Assembly (NCBI GenBank): GCA_963995525.1
Contig: OZ023207.1
Span: forward strand, 32,153,549-32,217,548
Origin: Escarpia spicata
Lineage: Eukaryota > Annelida > Polychaeta > Sabellida > Siboglinidae
Direction of reading: 5' to 3'
DNA: 64,000 nucleotides
Shown here: positions 24,401 to 35,158 of the stretch, in pieces
Layout of the letters: every line of letters starts with the position of its first letter
Numbering within the stretch: position 1 is the stretch's first letter
Notes under the pieces: generated by a model
The model's input: the letters and a program-made list of their open reading frames with translations, nothing else
The model's database searches: none
What the model was told of the DNA's origin: nothing
Made by a program: the position numbers and the translations under genes

Positions 24401-26986
24401 CCCATCTGGATAACAGTACAAACATCCCCCATCTGGATAACAGTACAAACATCACCCATCTGGATAACAGTACAAACATCCCCCATCTGGATAACAGTAC
24501 AAACATCACCCATCTGGATAACAGTACAAACATCACCCATCTGGATAACAGTACAAACATCCCCCATCTGGATAACAGTATAAACATCATCCATCTGGAT
24601 AACAGTACAAACATCACCCATCTGGATAACAGTACAAACATCACCCATCTGGATAACAGTACAAACATCATCCAAGTTACAAATATCACTGGCAATCAGA
24701 CCAATATACTATTAAAAAATAATATATTCTGTATAAGCCCAGTATATATGTATATTCAGATATACGTATATATTTATATACTAATGTACAATACACCTTC
24801 ATAAACTCAGTTTATAGATCTCAATAAATACATGTTTGTCGTATGTCTGCTGTACATTGCTAAACTTTGTTGCCAGTTGTATGTTTGACTGGAAAAACCA
24901 AATCATTCTTGCACTGTATGATTTTAGAACTGATAACGACAACAAATATTGACAACACGCAGAGTTGGGCAGTGTACACTGGCAGTTGCTGTCAACAACG
25001 CCTCGCATGTCAGATTCACATAAAACCACAACATTTGGAAGTGTGTACATGTGTGTACAGAAATAATGTTTTGATTTGGGATTGCACACACGAGTTACGG
25101 CAATTTCCAGTCACATGCAAAATTGTTGTTAGTTGTACAAACTTGCAACAAAGCTTCACCAATGTACACCTGGAGTTAGGAAGCACAATATTTGACTTTA
25201 ACAAGACCCTTATACTGAGTACACTACCAGTGTACACCACAGAGTACACTACCAGTGTACACCACTGACTACACTACCAGTGTATACCACAGTGCACTAC
25301 CAGTGTATATCACAGTACACTACCCATATACACTGTGTACCACTGTACACTACCAGTGTACACCACTGGGTACACTATCAGTGTACACCACTGAGTACAC
25401 TATCAGTGTACACCAATGAGTACACTACCAGTGTACACCACTGACTACACTACCAGTGTATACCACAGTGCACTACCAGTGTATATCACAGTACACTACC
25501 CATATACACTGTGCACCACTGTACACTACCAGTGTACACCAATGAGTACACTACCAGTGTACACCAACGAGTACACTACCAGTGTACACCAATGTACACT
25601 ACCGATGTACACCAATGAGTACACTACCAATGTACACCACTGAGTACACTACCAGTGTACACCACTGAGTACACTACCAGTGTACACCACTGAGTACACT
25701 ACCAGTGTACACCACAGAGTACACTACCAGTGTACACCACTGACTACACTACCAGTGTATACCACAGTGCACTACCAGTGTACATCACAGTACACTACCC
25801 ATATACACTGCACCAGTGTACACCACTGAGTACACTATCAGTGTATACCACTGAGTACACTATCAGTGTACACCAATGAGTACACTACCAGTGTACACCA
25901 CTGACTACACTACCAGTGTATACCACAGTGCACTACCAGTGTACATCACAGTACACTACCCATATACACTGCACCACTGTACACTATCAGTGTACACCAC
26001 TGAGTACACTATCAGTGTACACCACTGAGTACACTATCAGTGTACACCAATGAGTACACTACCAGTGTATACCACAGTGCACTACCAGTGTATATCACAG
26101 TACACTACCCATATACACTGTGCACTACCAGTGTACACCAACGAGTACACTACCAGTGTACACCAACGAGTACACTACCAGTGTACACCAATGTACACTA
26201 CCGATGTACACCAATGAGTACACTACCAATGTACACCACTGAGTACACTACCAGTGTACACCACTGAGTACACTACCAGTGTACACCACTGAGTACACTA
26301 CCAGTGTACACCACTGAATACACTACCAGTGTACACCACTGAGTACACTACCAGTGTACACCACTGAGTACACTACCCGTGTACACCACTGAGTACACCA
26401 CCAGTGTACAGCAATGAATACACTACCAGTGTATACTACAGTACGTTACCAGTGTACACCACAATGCACTATCCATGTATACCACTGTACACTACCAGTG
26501 TACACCAATGGGTACACCAATGAGTACAAGTGATTTCTGCCCCAATTTGTAGGGTAATACTAATATATTAATTCTGTGTAACTTTGTTTGATTGCATCAT
26601 TAGTACGTATAAACAGTTACAAAAAACATTGCGTAGTCAGCAGTGGTGACGATTAATGACTATTTTTAAGTGGAACATGTTGATAACATCTGATATGAAA
26701 AACGTTAAACAGCAAAAATAATTTACAGTAAGTCTACAGTTAATGTTCGCATTGAACACTGACCTCATGTGATTTTACAGAGCACAACATTTCAACAGCA
26801 ACACAACAACAGTCGACGTTGTCATGGCAACCAGGCATGGATAGCTGCAGCAGTTCGATGTCGCAGCAACAGGTGGAGTCAGCGCAGCATTCGTCGGCGG
26901 CGATGGACTCGAAAGGGCACAAAGAAAGCGAGGATGTCGAACTGATGTCATCCGACACAAGCAGCAGTAGCTCCAGTGACGAGTGA
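9460..26986 (+). CDS. MED4: Mediator complex subunit 4 (complete, 6 coding exons)
   Basis: Subunit of the Mediator middle module that links transcription factors to RNA polymerase II. Coding exons: 9460-9524, 16843-16961, 17325-17440, 17999-18143, 19063-19188, 26781-26986; phases 2,1,0,1,1 join exactly and give 258 residues (vertebrate MED4 is about 270). Exon 1 reads [18 protein letters not shown], exon 2 [15 protein letters not shown] and [12 protein letters not shown], exon 3 a coiled coil ([20 protein letters not shown]). Exon 4 has the most conserved core, [12 protein letters not shown] and [15 protein letters not shown]; exon 5 has [14 protein letters not shown]. Exon 6 is a Gln/Ser-rich tail ending [18 protein letters not shown], like the acidic serine end of vertebrate MED4. 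The start follows from the in-frame ATG at 9460 and the phase match of its AG/GTATGG donor to exon 2. The exon 3 acceptor is preceded by a 30-bp tandem duplication (17274 and 17304). Introns 1 and 5 are swollen by transposons and satellites. Confidence 0.93.
10047..10790 (-). repeat. Interspersed repeat family R1, copy split by a MITE-like insertion
   Basis: The left half (10047-10257) reads, on the minus strand, like the copies at 38.4-41.0 kb: GAATGATTCAATCAAATACAG, AAAATTAGAGAAAAAGTTACTGAA, GATACGGCAGCTAACGGCGG and TTGGACCTTTGGCCCAAAGG. The right half (10681-10790) continues with the CAAAATTAGAGAAAAAG and GAACAGTTTTTGAAAAAATAG parts. Between them sits an inverted-repeat element (10258-10680). 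Confidence 0.75.
10258..10680. mobile_element. MITE-like element with GTATTCCCCGGAACG termini
   Basis: Left end GTATTCCCCGGAACGATTCC and right end GGAAACGTTCCGGGGAATAC are inverted. Inside, TTTTTAAAATCATCTACCAATCGCTTCG is mirrored by CGAAGCATACAACGATTGGTAGATG, and a further internal inverted copy (10420-10510) gives a three-armed palindrome. No coding capacity. It sits inside an R1 repeat copy. Confidence 0.7.
10980..15330 (-). pseudogene. Broken CR1/L2-like LINE: endonuclease and reverse transcriptase fragments
   Basis: Minus-strand non-LTR retrotransposon in MED4 intron 1. From its 5' end it shows an endonuclease start ([15 protein letters not shown] near 15210; [13 protein letters not shown]), endonuclease middle near 14.9 kb, and endonuclease end ([18 protein letters not shown], 13.2 kb). 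A linker follows ([22 protein letters not shown], in two parts, 12.9-13.1 kb), then RT motifs [16 protein letters not shown] (12.2 kb), [20 protein letters not shown] and [11 protein letters not shown] (11.7 kb). The C-terminus is [21 protein letters not shown] (in part, 11.0-11.1 kb). Frameshifts, a 66-bp internal duplication near 11210-11300 and a 45-bp triplication near 12490-12600 break it. The endonuclease region is split by the 37-bp array. Family assignment to CR1/L2 is from memory and approximate. Confidence 0.8.
13231..14788. repeat. 37-bp minisatellite, about 42 copies, derived from LINE endonuclease sequence
   Basis: The unit GTGAGGTCAAGTGTGTGG[T/C]C ACGTTGGTGTGTGGCTG repeats every 37 bp (for example starts at 13268 and 13305). 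The array enters directly from the minus-strand LINE codons for [11 protein letters not shown] and leaves into more endonuclease sequence. T/C variants at one position are interspersed along the array. Confidence 0.92.
15331..16588. other. MED4 intron 1 sequence, small repeats only
   Basis: Between the LINE and the acceptor array I see a small duplication (GAGTTGTCTGAGGATGAGGGCT at 15670-15720) and four 21-bp units GTAACACCAGTGAGGCCAAAA at 16325-16405. No exon was recognised. Confidence 0.5.
16603..16842 (+). repeat. 35-bp array of duplicated MED4 exon 2 acceptor plus exon start
   Basis: The unit is TGTACACTTTCAG followed by GGAGCTCTTTGAGTTGATGAG, i.e. the intron end and the first 21 bases of exon 2. 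Junction copies end at 16640, 16675, 16702, 16737, 16772 and 16807; the true acceptor is at 16842. The spacing is 35 bp except one 27-bp step where a unit lost 8 bp. Confidence 0.92.
18565..19030. mobile_element. MITE family M1, copy 1 (MED4 intron 4)
   Basis: The left end (CTTCATATGAAAGGTTTCAGGGCAAAATG region) and right end (GCATTTTGCCCTGAAGACCTTCATATG) are inverted copies. TATATCCATTTTC strings are also mirrored internally. There is no coding capacity. It ends about 35 bp before MED4 exon 5. A second copy in reverse orientation lies at 41225-41730. Confidence 0.75.
20051..21255. mobile_element. 1.2-kb element with about 200-bp diverged terminal inverted repeats
   Basis: The left arm (GCGAAAAATGAATAACTCGA... 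TCGTCCTGTCCCGATGATC ...TATCATTTGAAAG) is matched in reverse complement by the right arm (GCGAAAAATTTATTTCTC... TTCGTCCGATCCCAACA ...GATATCGTTTGAAAG). Identity is roughly two-thirds by eye. The interior has no recognised ORF. Its right end touches the 27-bp satellite. Confidence 0.65.
21264..24672. repeat. 27-bp satellite, about 126 copies (MED4 intron 5)
   Basis: The unit ACCCATCTGGATAACAGTACAAACATC repeats with very low divergence; the main variant is CACCC versus CCCCC, with rare GGGTAAC. Because 27 is divisible by three, long frames stay open on the minus strand (repeating DVCTVIQMG). These begin and end inside the array and are not supported as genes. Confidence 0.95.
25195..26530. repeat. 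About 25-bp GTACACTACCAGTGTACACC repeat with higher-order blocks
   Basis: The unit GTACACTACCAGTGTACACCACTGA is variable. A longer block (ACTACACTACCAGTGTATACC through ACTACCCATATACACTG) recurs near 25258, 25438, 25740, 25888 and 26050, so units were amplified in groups. The GTGTAC and AGTGTACACT strings are short palindromes. Confidence 0.9.
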
Positions 26987-27290
26987 CACCAACTGTCATA
27001 TATACAGGACATTCTCACATCCTACGGCAAACCCCAAATGTGACTCGCCACAGCGGACTGGGTCTTAAGTGACACCGGCCTATTGTGCATAGCTGTCCAC
27101 GTCAAGTCCCATCAATTTTGTGATTTTGTCAGAAATGTGTACCTCATAATTTTATCTTTCAACTTCCAGTTTTTCCTCGACAAACAATCCGAAGCTAACA
27201 AACTACATGTATTTAGGAACCCACACATTAAGAGACCACAGACGGTACGAGTCAACATTACCTTATTTCTCAACATTTTTCAATTTGTGC

Positions 27291-27296
27291 AATAAA
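27291..27296 (+). promoter_or_regulatory. Polyadenylation signal of MED4
   Basis: AATAAA about 305 bp after the MED4 stop codon; first such hexamer on the plus strand after the stop. Confidence 0.6.
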
Positions 27297-27949
27297 TCAA
27301 AAACTTCTGAAGATATTTCAACATAATGAAGTATCATTGACCTGTGGAATAAAAAATGTACAAAATGTAATTTTGCGACCCACTTTGCTGTGGTAGGTTA
27401 CAGGCACTGTTTGTTGATGTCAAATTGTTCCTGCAGTTGCATTAGAATGCGTGCTTAAGACATTTCCATTTGTGCGCGACCAACAAATATTTGACTCCAA
27501 ATGCCCAGTCAAACGCAGACGTAATTGTTTGAATGAAATTATTGTTTATGTATTTGTTATAAATTAAAAGCCTTTCATCATGTACCATGCATAGTCGTTT
27601 GATTGTTAATCATCATTTAAATAAACAGTTTTATTTTAAAAATAAAATTAATTATATTATGATTTTTATTGCATAACAAAAATATTTGCATTTGAGGGCG
27701 AACCTCAAGCAGGCACATGCGATACTGATGAGTGATACTGCTGATGTCATGTGACCACCTGAGAATAATAACGGTCTAACTCCGTTGTTCTGTTTTCAGA
27801 AACATTAAAAGTTTCATCTGAACACATTAACAAAATGAGATTTCCGAGAATGTAAAGGATGTTCATCTTAATGTAAACATTGCAGATGTAACTGCTTTCT
27901 CTAAAAATATCATCATCTCGCTTTGAGCCAAAATGATGACTTACATCAC

Positions 27950-28510
27950 AACCATAGTTTGTGCTGACACAGTTGCCCCAACATGATGACTTCTACATCA
28001 CAACTATAGTTTGTGCTGACACAGTTGCCCCAACATGATGACTTCTACATCACAACTATAGTTTGTGCTGACACAGTTGCCCCAACATGATGACTTCTAC
28101 ATCACAACTATAGTTTGTGCTGACACAGTTGCCCCAACATGATGACTTCTACATCACAACTATAGTTTGTGCTGACACAGTTGCCCCAAAATGATGACTT
28201 ATACATCACAACCATAGTTTGTGCTGACACAGTTGCCCCAACATGATGACTTCTACATCACAACTATAGTTTGTGCTGACACCGTTGCCCCAAAATGATG
28301 ACATACATCACAACCATAGTTTGTGCTGACACAGTTGCCCCAACATGATGACTTATACATCACAACCATAGTTTGTGCTGACACAGTTGCCCCAAAATGA
28401 TTACTTATACATCACAACCCTAGTTTGTGCTGACACACTTGCCCCAAAATGATTACTTATACATCACAACCATAGTTTGTGCTGACACCGTTGCCCCAAA
28501 ATGGTGGCGG
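27950..28510. repeat. 52-bp minisatellite, about 11 copies, between convergent MED4 and DIPK2
   Basis: The unit contains GTGCTGACACAGTTGCCCCA and ACATGATGACTTCTACATCA, period 52 bp (27961, 28013, ...). It lies 3' of both genes, possibly inside the DIPK2 3' UTR, which would be transcribed from the minus strand. Confidence 0.9.
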
Positions 28511-28677
28511 CAAAGCAGTGCCTATTAGAAAAATATATTAAATATAACAGTATCGTTATAAAATACACCTTAAAATACCTTAAATAAGCACCTTAATTGT
28601 ACTGCACTGGTGTAACAAACCAGACTTCACACCTGTGTCACATCCTACCGAGCGTTGTTGCTAATACCCCTTGCACT

Positions 28678-31600
28678 CTACTTTCCAACTGTTTGGGATG
28701 TTTCATTTGCCCTTGCCAAGACAGCAAGTACGTTCAGTAACTTGTCCTTGACGTTGAACCGGCCGAGCCTTGACTGCGGCTGTGTACACTCCTCAATGAG
28801 CTCGACCAGTGAGTATCGACGATCAACCTCATGAGGCACATCGTGTAGGAGACCAGTGGTGCCACCTCGTGACATCATTAGGCGACACGCAGTATAGTAG
28901 TTGATATCGGAGGTAACGTGACTGTAACGTGTAAGAAACGAGAAATGTGTTACTTAAGATCGTCTCAAATTCTTATATAATTACGTCCATCAATTTTGCT
29001 GCACAACAAAATCTTCTGTCATTAACACTTCAATCTAGAGACGTTATTGCGTGTGTTTACATACACATGAAAAATGAAAGTAGTGGAAACAGCAGAGATG
29101 CTGCTTATTACCCCCCCCCCCCACCTCGCTCAATTGTCTCAATATGACAAACGGTGCACAGAAAGAATTAGTTAAAACAACACTTTGTTGGTAATGATTT
29201 TTTTGACAAAAAGTAAAACACAAGATAACATTATTTAAATCAAGTTTTAAATCACAATTTGGCTGTAGACTACAACACTAAGCAAATACAACTAAGTGGT
29301 CCATTGTAATCAGGTTCACTGATGATCAAATATATGAATAGTCTAAAATAATATGCAGTCAGTTTTTGGGCGTGCGGGAGATATTCTTTATGGTTTGATG
29401 CATTTCAAACAAGCTGTTTTGTTTATGGGATAAGACTGTCAAATAACAGATAAAAAACATTCACGACTCTTGTATTTTACACACAGAAAGTTGCACCAAA
29501 TATAAGTAATTTTGTGTGTGCTACAAACCTGTGGATGTAAATAAACACAAGGTTTCATGTATGATCTTGTGGCGGTCTCATATATTTCAAGATTTTTACA
29601 CATTTACAATGTCTAAAGGCAGCCAATCACAGATTACATGACATCAGCCAAAGAGAATGCTTGTAACAGACCTGCACAAGGCCTCTGCCTGGAAGTGGAG
29701 ACATTGACTGACGCCGTCATCTTCGTCACATTCAACGTATTCTGTCACCACTGGTTCATCCCATTTCTCGGGCTTCTCTATGAGAAACCACAACTATGGT
29801 TGAAGTTTATGCAAATGAGTTTTTTAGACATATCTAACAGGTGAATGTTTACCTTGTAGTCTTCCGTCGATGTGACACACCGACTTCTTCAGTACATGTG
29901 ACGTCATTGTACATGTGAGATAGTTTGTAATTCCCCTTGTCTCGGTTGGTTGGTGTCCTGGCCATTCTGATTAATCTCGCTTCTTTTAGTGTTATTATTT
30001 TATTGAGACGAGGAAATTACGAAATATCTCACATATATGATAATAATAAAACTTCATTTTGACACCATCAGATCTAGGACGGCTGCCCCGTTCACGGGTG
30101 TGTACAAGCATATTAAATTCTAAATAGCTTAACATTATAATTAATCCAGGTAAAGTGATAAAGTAATAACAATTAATAACGATATGTTGTAAAACATTCA
30201 TTAAAAGTATTATTAAATATGTGAAACATGAAAAACACTAATACCATCAATACTACAGTGATAATAAATAAGATAATATGACAGTAAGATATATATGTAT
30301 GTTAAAAGTCTAATATTAGTTTTTAGTCTTTAGTTGTGTCTTAAATTGCGGGAGATTGCCATTGTTGCACATGTTCATGGAAAGTTTGTTCCACAGAGTG
30401 GGGCCAGCACAAGCCAATGCACGGCGGCCGAAACGTTCTAAGTTCACTCTAGGAACTTGCAAGAGTAACCCGCTATCAGAGCGTAGGGAAAGGCGTGGTG
30501 TATATTGGTGCAATAGTGCCGCAAGGTACTCCGGCGTACCATCGTATATTGCCCTCTGCACAAGGACGAGTATCTTGAGCTCAATACGCCTCCTAACAAG
30601 CAACCAGTATAGTTTCCGCAGTATTGTCGTCATGGACTGCCGATCGCCCCGCCGAATCTGCATGACAATTCGAGTTGCAGACCGCTGAACCATTTCCAGA
30701 CGGTGCAGATGATGATCGTTTATTCCGAACAGCATCGCATTACCATAACCAAGTCGCCAAAACCACAGAAATGCTGACAATATGTGCACGTCTCAACTTT
30801 CAGTTAGCTGAAAATGAACTTTTTACTTGTCAGTTCCATTTTAGCAGCACATTTATGTACGATGACATCATACGTCACACGTCACATGAACGATGACATC
30901 ACACGTCACATGTACGATGACATCATACGTCACATGTACGATGACGTCATACGTCACATGTAGTGAAGAAGTCGGTGTGCTACATTGACGAAAGCTTCCA
31001 CAAAGTAAACATGCACGAACTGGATATGACTAAATGAACTCATTTGCATAGAAGTGAACTATCCTGAAAAACGTTCAGCAATTCAAGATAGTTGAAGTGA
31101 TCAAAATAGTTGGTAATCAGGAAAAAGGTAGTGTTAAATTCTTATACAGTGCACCATACCGTTCTCAGGATTGTTGAAAGCATTTTAAACTTCATCATAT
31201 GACAGAGGTGTTCATTCAAACACTGTCTCAACTTCTCTGGGAAGCTTTCAGCAATGTTACAATTGCTGCACAAAGAGTGATTCATTTATATCCACTACTG
31301 TGAACTAAGGCAATGTTGTGTGAACAAAATAGCAGCAAGAGAACTCCAACATAGATTCTTCACAGATTCGTTCGGATGAGAGTCCCAAAAGCAGAAACTT
31401 TACTGTTGACTCCAGGTAGATTCTTTAAAATGCTGATTTTAACAATCTCTCTTTAACACATCATAATATATACCAGGGTTAGATTTTAGCCATAAATTAG
31501 TGGGGGCCAGCCAGGCCATACTTTCCAAAACCTAGTAGCCCGCCACAAAAACTGGTGGCCAAAACAGATTGTATAATAAACTTAAAACGGTATCATGTCC

Positions 31601-34600
31601 ATGATTCACTGTACGAAGTAATAGTCAACACAAATGCAATGGTCAAAGCTGGACTCGAGCCCAAAGTGAATGTAGGCCTACACAATTTGCGATTCAATAG
31701 CAACAACTGACATCAGAGTTTACAAACTAGATACTGCTGCAATAACATATACATAAATGTGCTGCTAAAATGGAACTAAAAAGTTAAATCATTGCCAGCG
31801 TTTCTGTGGTTTAGGCGAATCTCTACTGTATTCATGCAGACACAGTTTATGCATTACTTTCAGTGTGCCAATGTTAACCACTGATGTCAGGCTTTCCTTC
31901 AGTTACCTAAATCCGAAAATCCATGCTTTCGATCTACATTTACTCCGTTAAATCTTAACCCTGTAAAACGACTAGGTTTACCTTTCTCAATCTTTCTCTG
32001 GTCAACCACCAAGATGTGCTCTGCGTCAATGACCTTGACCTGTCCACTAGAGGTCACTGCTAGGTTATCGAGACCAACGTCTGTCCAGTAAAGCCGGAAG
32101 CCGGAGTCATTGTTTGTGAACAACTCCGCTATCTTAAGCACCTGGTGGGCAAACCTCACCTGAAACAAGAGAGAAGATTCTGGACCACCTGTAAAAAAGT
32201 TAAGGTAAATTCTTTATAGCTCAGTATCCAGTCCTCAGGACTGCTCAAAGTGCTATACATGTTACTCCCTGGCAGACCTGTTCTTATATAGCGTAGTGTC
32301 CAGTCCTCAGGACTGCTCAAAGTGCTATACATGTTACTCCCTGGCAGACCTGTTCTTATATAGCGCAGTATCCAGTCTTCAGGACTGCTCAAAGTGCTAT
32401 ACATGTTACTCCCTGGCAGACCTGTTCTTATATAGCGCAGTATCCAGTCCTCAGGACTGCTCAAAGTGCTATACATGTTACTCCCTGGCAGACCTGTTCT
32501 TATATAGCGCAGTATCCAGTCCTCAGGACTGCTCAAAGTGCTATACATGTTACTCCCTGGCAGACCTGTTCTTATATAGCGCAGTATCCAGTCTTCAGGA
32601 CTGCTCAAAGTGCTATACACGTTACTCCCTGGCAGACCTGTTCTTATATAGCGCAGTATCCAGTCCTCAGGACTGCTCAAAGTGCTATACATGTTACTCC
32701 CTGGCAGACCTGTTCTTATATAGCGCAGTATCCAGTCATCAGGACTGCTCAAAGTGCTATACACGTTACTCCCTGGCAGACCTGTTCTTATATAGCGCAG
32801 TATCCAGTCTTCAGGACTGCTCAAAGTGCTATACACGTTACTCCCTGGCAGACCTGTTCTTATATAGCGCAGTATCCAGTCTTCAGGACTGCTCAAAGTG
32901 CTATACACGTTACTCCCTGGCAGACCTGTTCTTATATAGCGCAGTATCCAGTCCTCAGGACTGCTCAAAGCACTTTGCACTTTACTCCCTGGCAGACCTG
33001 TTCAATCTAACACCATCTCGACTTCTCTGGGAAGCATTCTGCCACACCGCAATTAATGCACAAAGACTATTCATACACAAATATCCACCACTGTCTATAG
33101 CCAGGTACTCATTCACACAGCTGAGTGAACTCGAGCAACGACACGGCAGCACAGGATTTGAACCCGGGTTCTCTCGGTCGAGAGTCCGAAGCTTTAGCCA
33201 CTGCACCACGGCGCTCCACATGTATATGTTAGTCTCACCATATGTGGGACAAACTTCATAATAACTGATATAAATTATTGTAACATTATGACATAACTGA
33301 CCAAATATCACAATTAAAAATGATTTACCAGTTCTGCTGATGATTCACTAGAATGAAACGTTCATAGAATTAGTCTACAGTAGTTAGGTTACATTTTATG
33401 AAATTAGTCTACAGCAGTTAGGTTACATTTTTATGAAATTAGTCTACAGTAGTTAGGTTAAATTTTTATGAAATTAGTCTACAGTAGTTAGATTACATTT
33501 TTATGAAATTAGTCTACAGTAGTTAGATTACATTTTTTATGAAATCAGTCTACAGTAGTTAGGTTACATTTTTATGAAATTAGTCTACAGTAGTTAGATT
33601 ACATTTTTATGAAATTAGTCTACAGTAGTTAGGTTACATTTTTATGAAATTAGTCTACAGTAGTTAGGTTACATTTTTTTGAAATTAGTCTACAGTAGTT
33701 AGGTTACATTTTTTTGAAATTATTCTACAGTAGTTAGGTTACATTTTTATGAAATTATTCTACAGTAGTTAGGTTACATTTTTATTAAATTAATCTACAG
33801 TAGTTAGGTTACATTTTTATGAAATTAGTCTACAGCAGTTAGGTTACATTTTTATGAAATTAGTCTACAGTAGTTAGGTTACATTTTAATGAAATTAGTC
33901 TACAGTAGTTAGATTACATTTTTATTAAATCAGTCTACAGTAGTTAGGTTACATTTTTATGAAATTAGTCTACAGTAGTTAGGTTACATTTTATGAAATT
34001 AGTCTGAAATGTAAAGTGGTAACATTGATGATGACAGGGAAAGTAACAATACCCGCTGCCACCAGGGGGCATTGTACAGATTGGTGAGGGTAACTCCAGC
34101 GTTCTCCATGACAATGAGTCTTCCACACGCCCCGTAGTAATGAGGGAATGGCCACCCCTGAGACTGCGGGAACATCTGAAAGGGAAACCTTCCCAGTTGA
34201 CACAAGACTGGGAGGTGGGGGGACAAGACTGGGGAGGTGGGGGGAACAAGACTGGGGAAGTGGGGGGAACAAGACTGGGGAGGTGGGGGACAAGACTGGG
34301 GAGGTGGGGGGAACAAGACTGGGGAGGTGGGGGGGAACAAGACTGGGGAGGTGGGGGGAACAAGACTAGGGAGGTGGGGGAACTGAACTCTAACTGGAAT
34401 TTACACACACATTCTAGAATGTTTTACTTTTAAGGAAAAATGCTCCTTGTGAAATGTAATATTTTAATTAACTGTTATATCTTAAAAACTACTTGTTCAA
34501 TCTTAACCAAATTTGCAGTGTATAAAGTCTATACAAAAAGACTACAAAATATTAAATACTAATCAATTTGCATAATGGTAACCATTGTAACCACATAACT

Positions 34601-35111
34601 CTTGGAAATTCTGGTAGGGTGGTTTTGTGGATAGTCTCATGGAAAATTTTATTCACATTTTCATTTTGTTATGTATTCTAACAAATAATATATTAAGTTG
34701 AGCAACAAAGTAGTTGGCTTAATAACAAGTAAAACATTTGGTAAAAATAAATTTGTTAACAGTTGTCTATAATTTTTTTAAACGTACAATAATATTACAA
34801 ATTCAGTCTCCCGGAATACAGTTGTTGCCTTAAGTATTTGGAACTGGTGAACATATAACTGATTTCTCATTAATTTTCAATTACTTTTTAAATAAATGTT
34901 TAACAACAAAACAAGTCTTAAAAACTTTTAAATGTGCTCAAACTTTGAATGGGAGATTATACTTGAAATTATATTTGCTAAATAAAGCTACAGTAAAAGT
35001 AAATTTTATCCATTGCACTAAGTCGAAGGACCTTTAAATGTGCATTCGGAAATCGTCCATCTTTTAAATACAACTTTCCAGTGAATCAACCTGCTCCATT
35101 CAATATTTATA

Positions 35112-35158
<47 letters not shown>

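Larger units (their letters stand above)
29797..31075. mobile_element. Long inverted-repeat element in DIPK2 intron 4
   Basis: The left arm (about 29797-29925) contains TATGCAAATGAGTTTTTTAG, ACATATC, GAATGTTTACCTTGTAG, GACACACCGACTTCTTCAGT and ACATGTGACGTCAT. All recur in order in the reverse complement of the right arm (about 30930-31075): TATGCAAATGAGTTCATTTAG, GCATGTTTACTTTGTGG, AGCACACCGACTTCTTCACT, ACATGTGACGTATG. A LINE 3' fragment lies between the arms. The left arm starts about 20 bp from the DIPK2 exon 5 acceptor. Confidence 0.7.

Noticed and set aside
21265..24695. Two minus-strand open frames of about 1,000-1,100 codons
   Set aside because: They are pure translations of a 27-bp satellite, overlap each other in different frames, and have no support outside the array.
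31907..31981. Extension of DIPK2 exon 4 into GKPSRFTGLRFNGV
   Set aside because: The donor GAAAG/GTAAAC at 31982 joins in phase to exon 5, which supplies the family's KPEKWD segment; the open frame beyond is intronic.
32156..33261. Open frames of 274 and 321 codons on opposite strands
   Set aside because: Both are translations of the 72-bp SINE-tail array plus SINE; no independent coding evidence.
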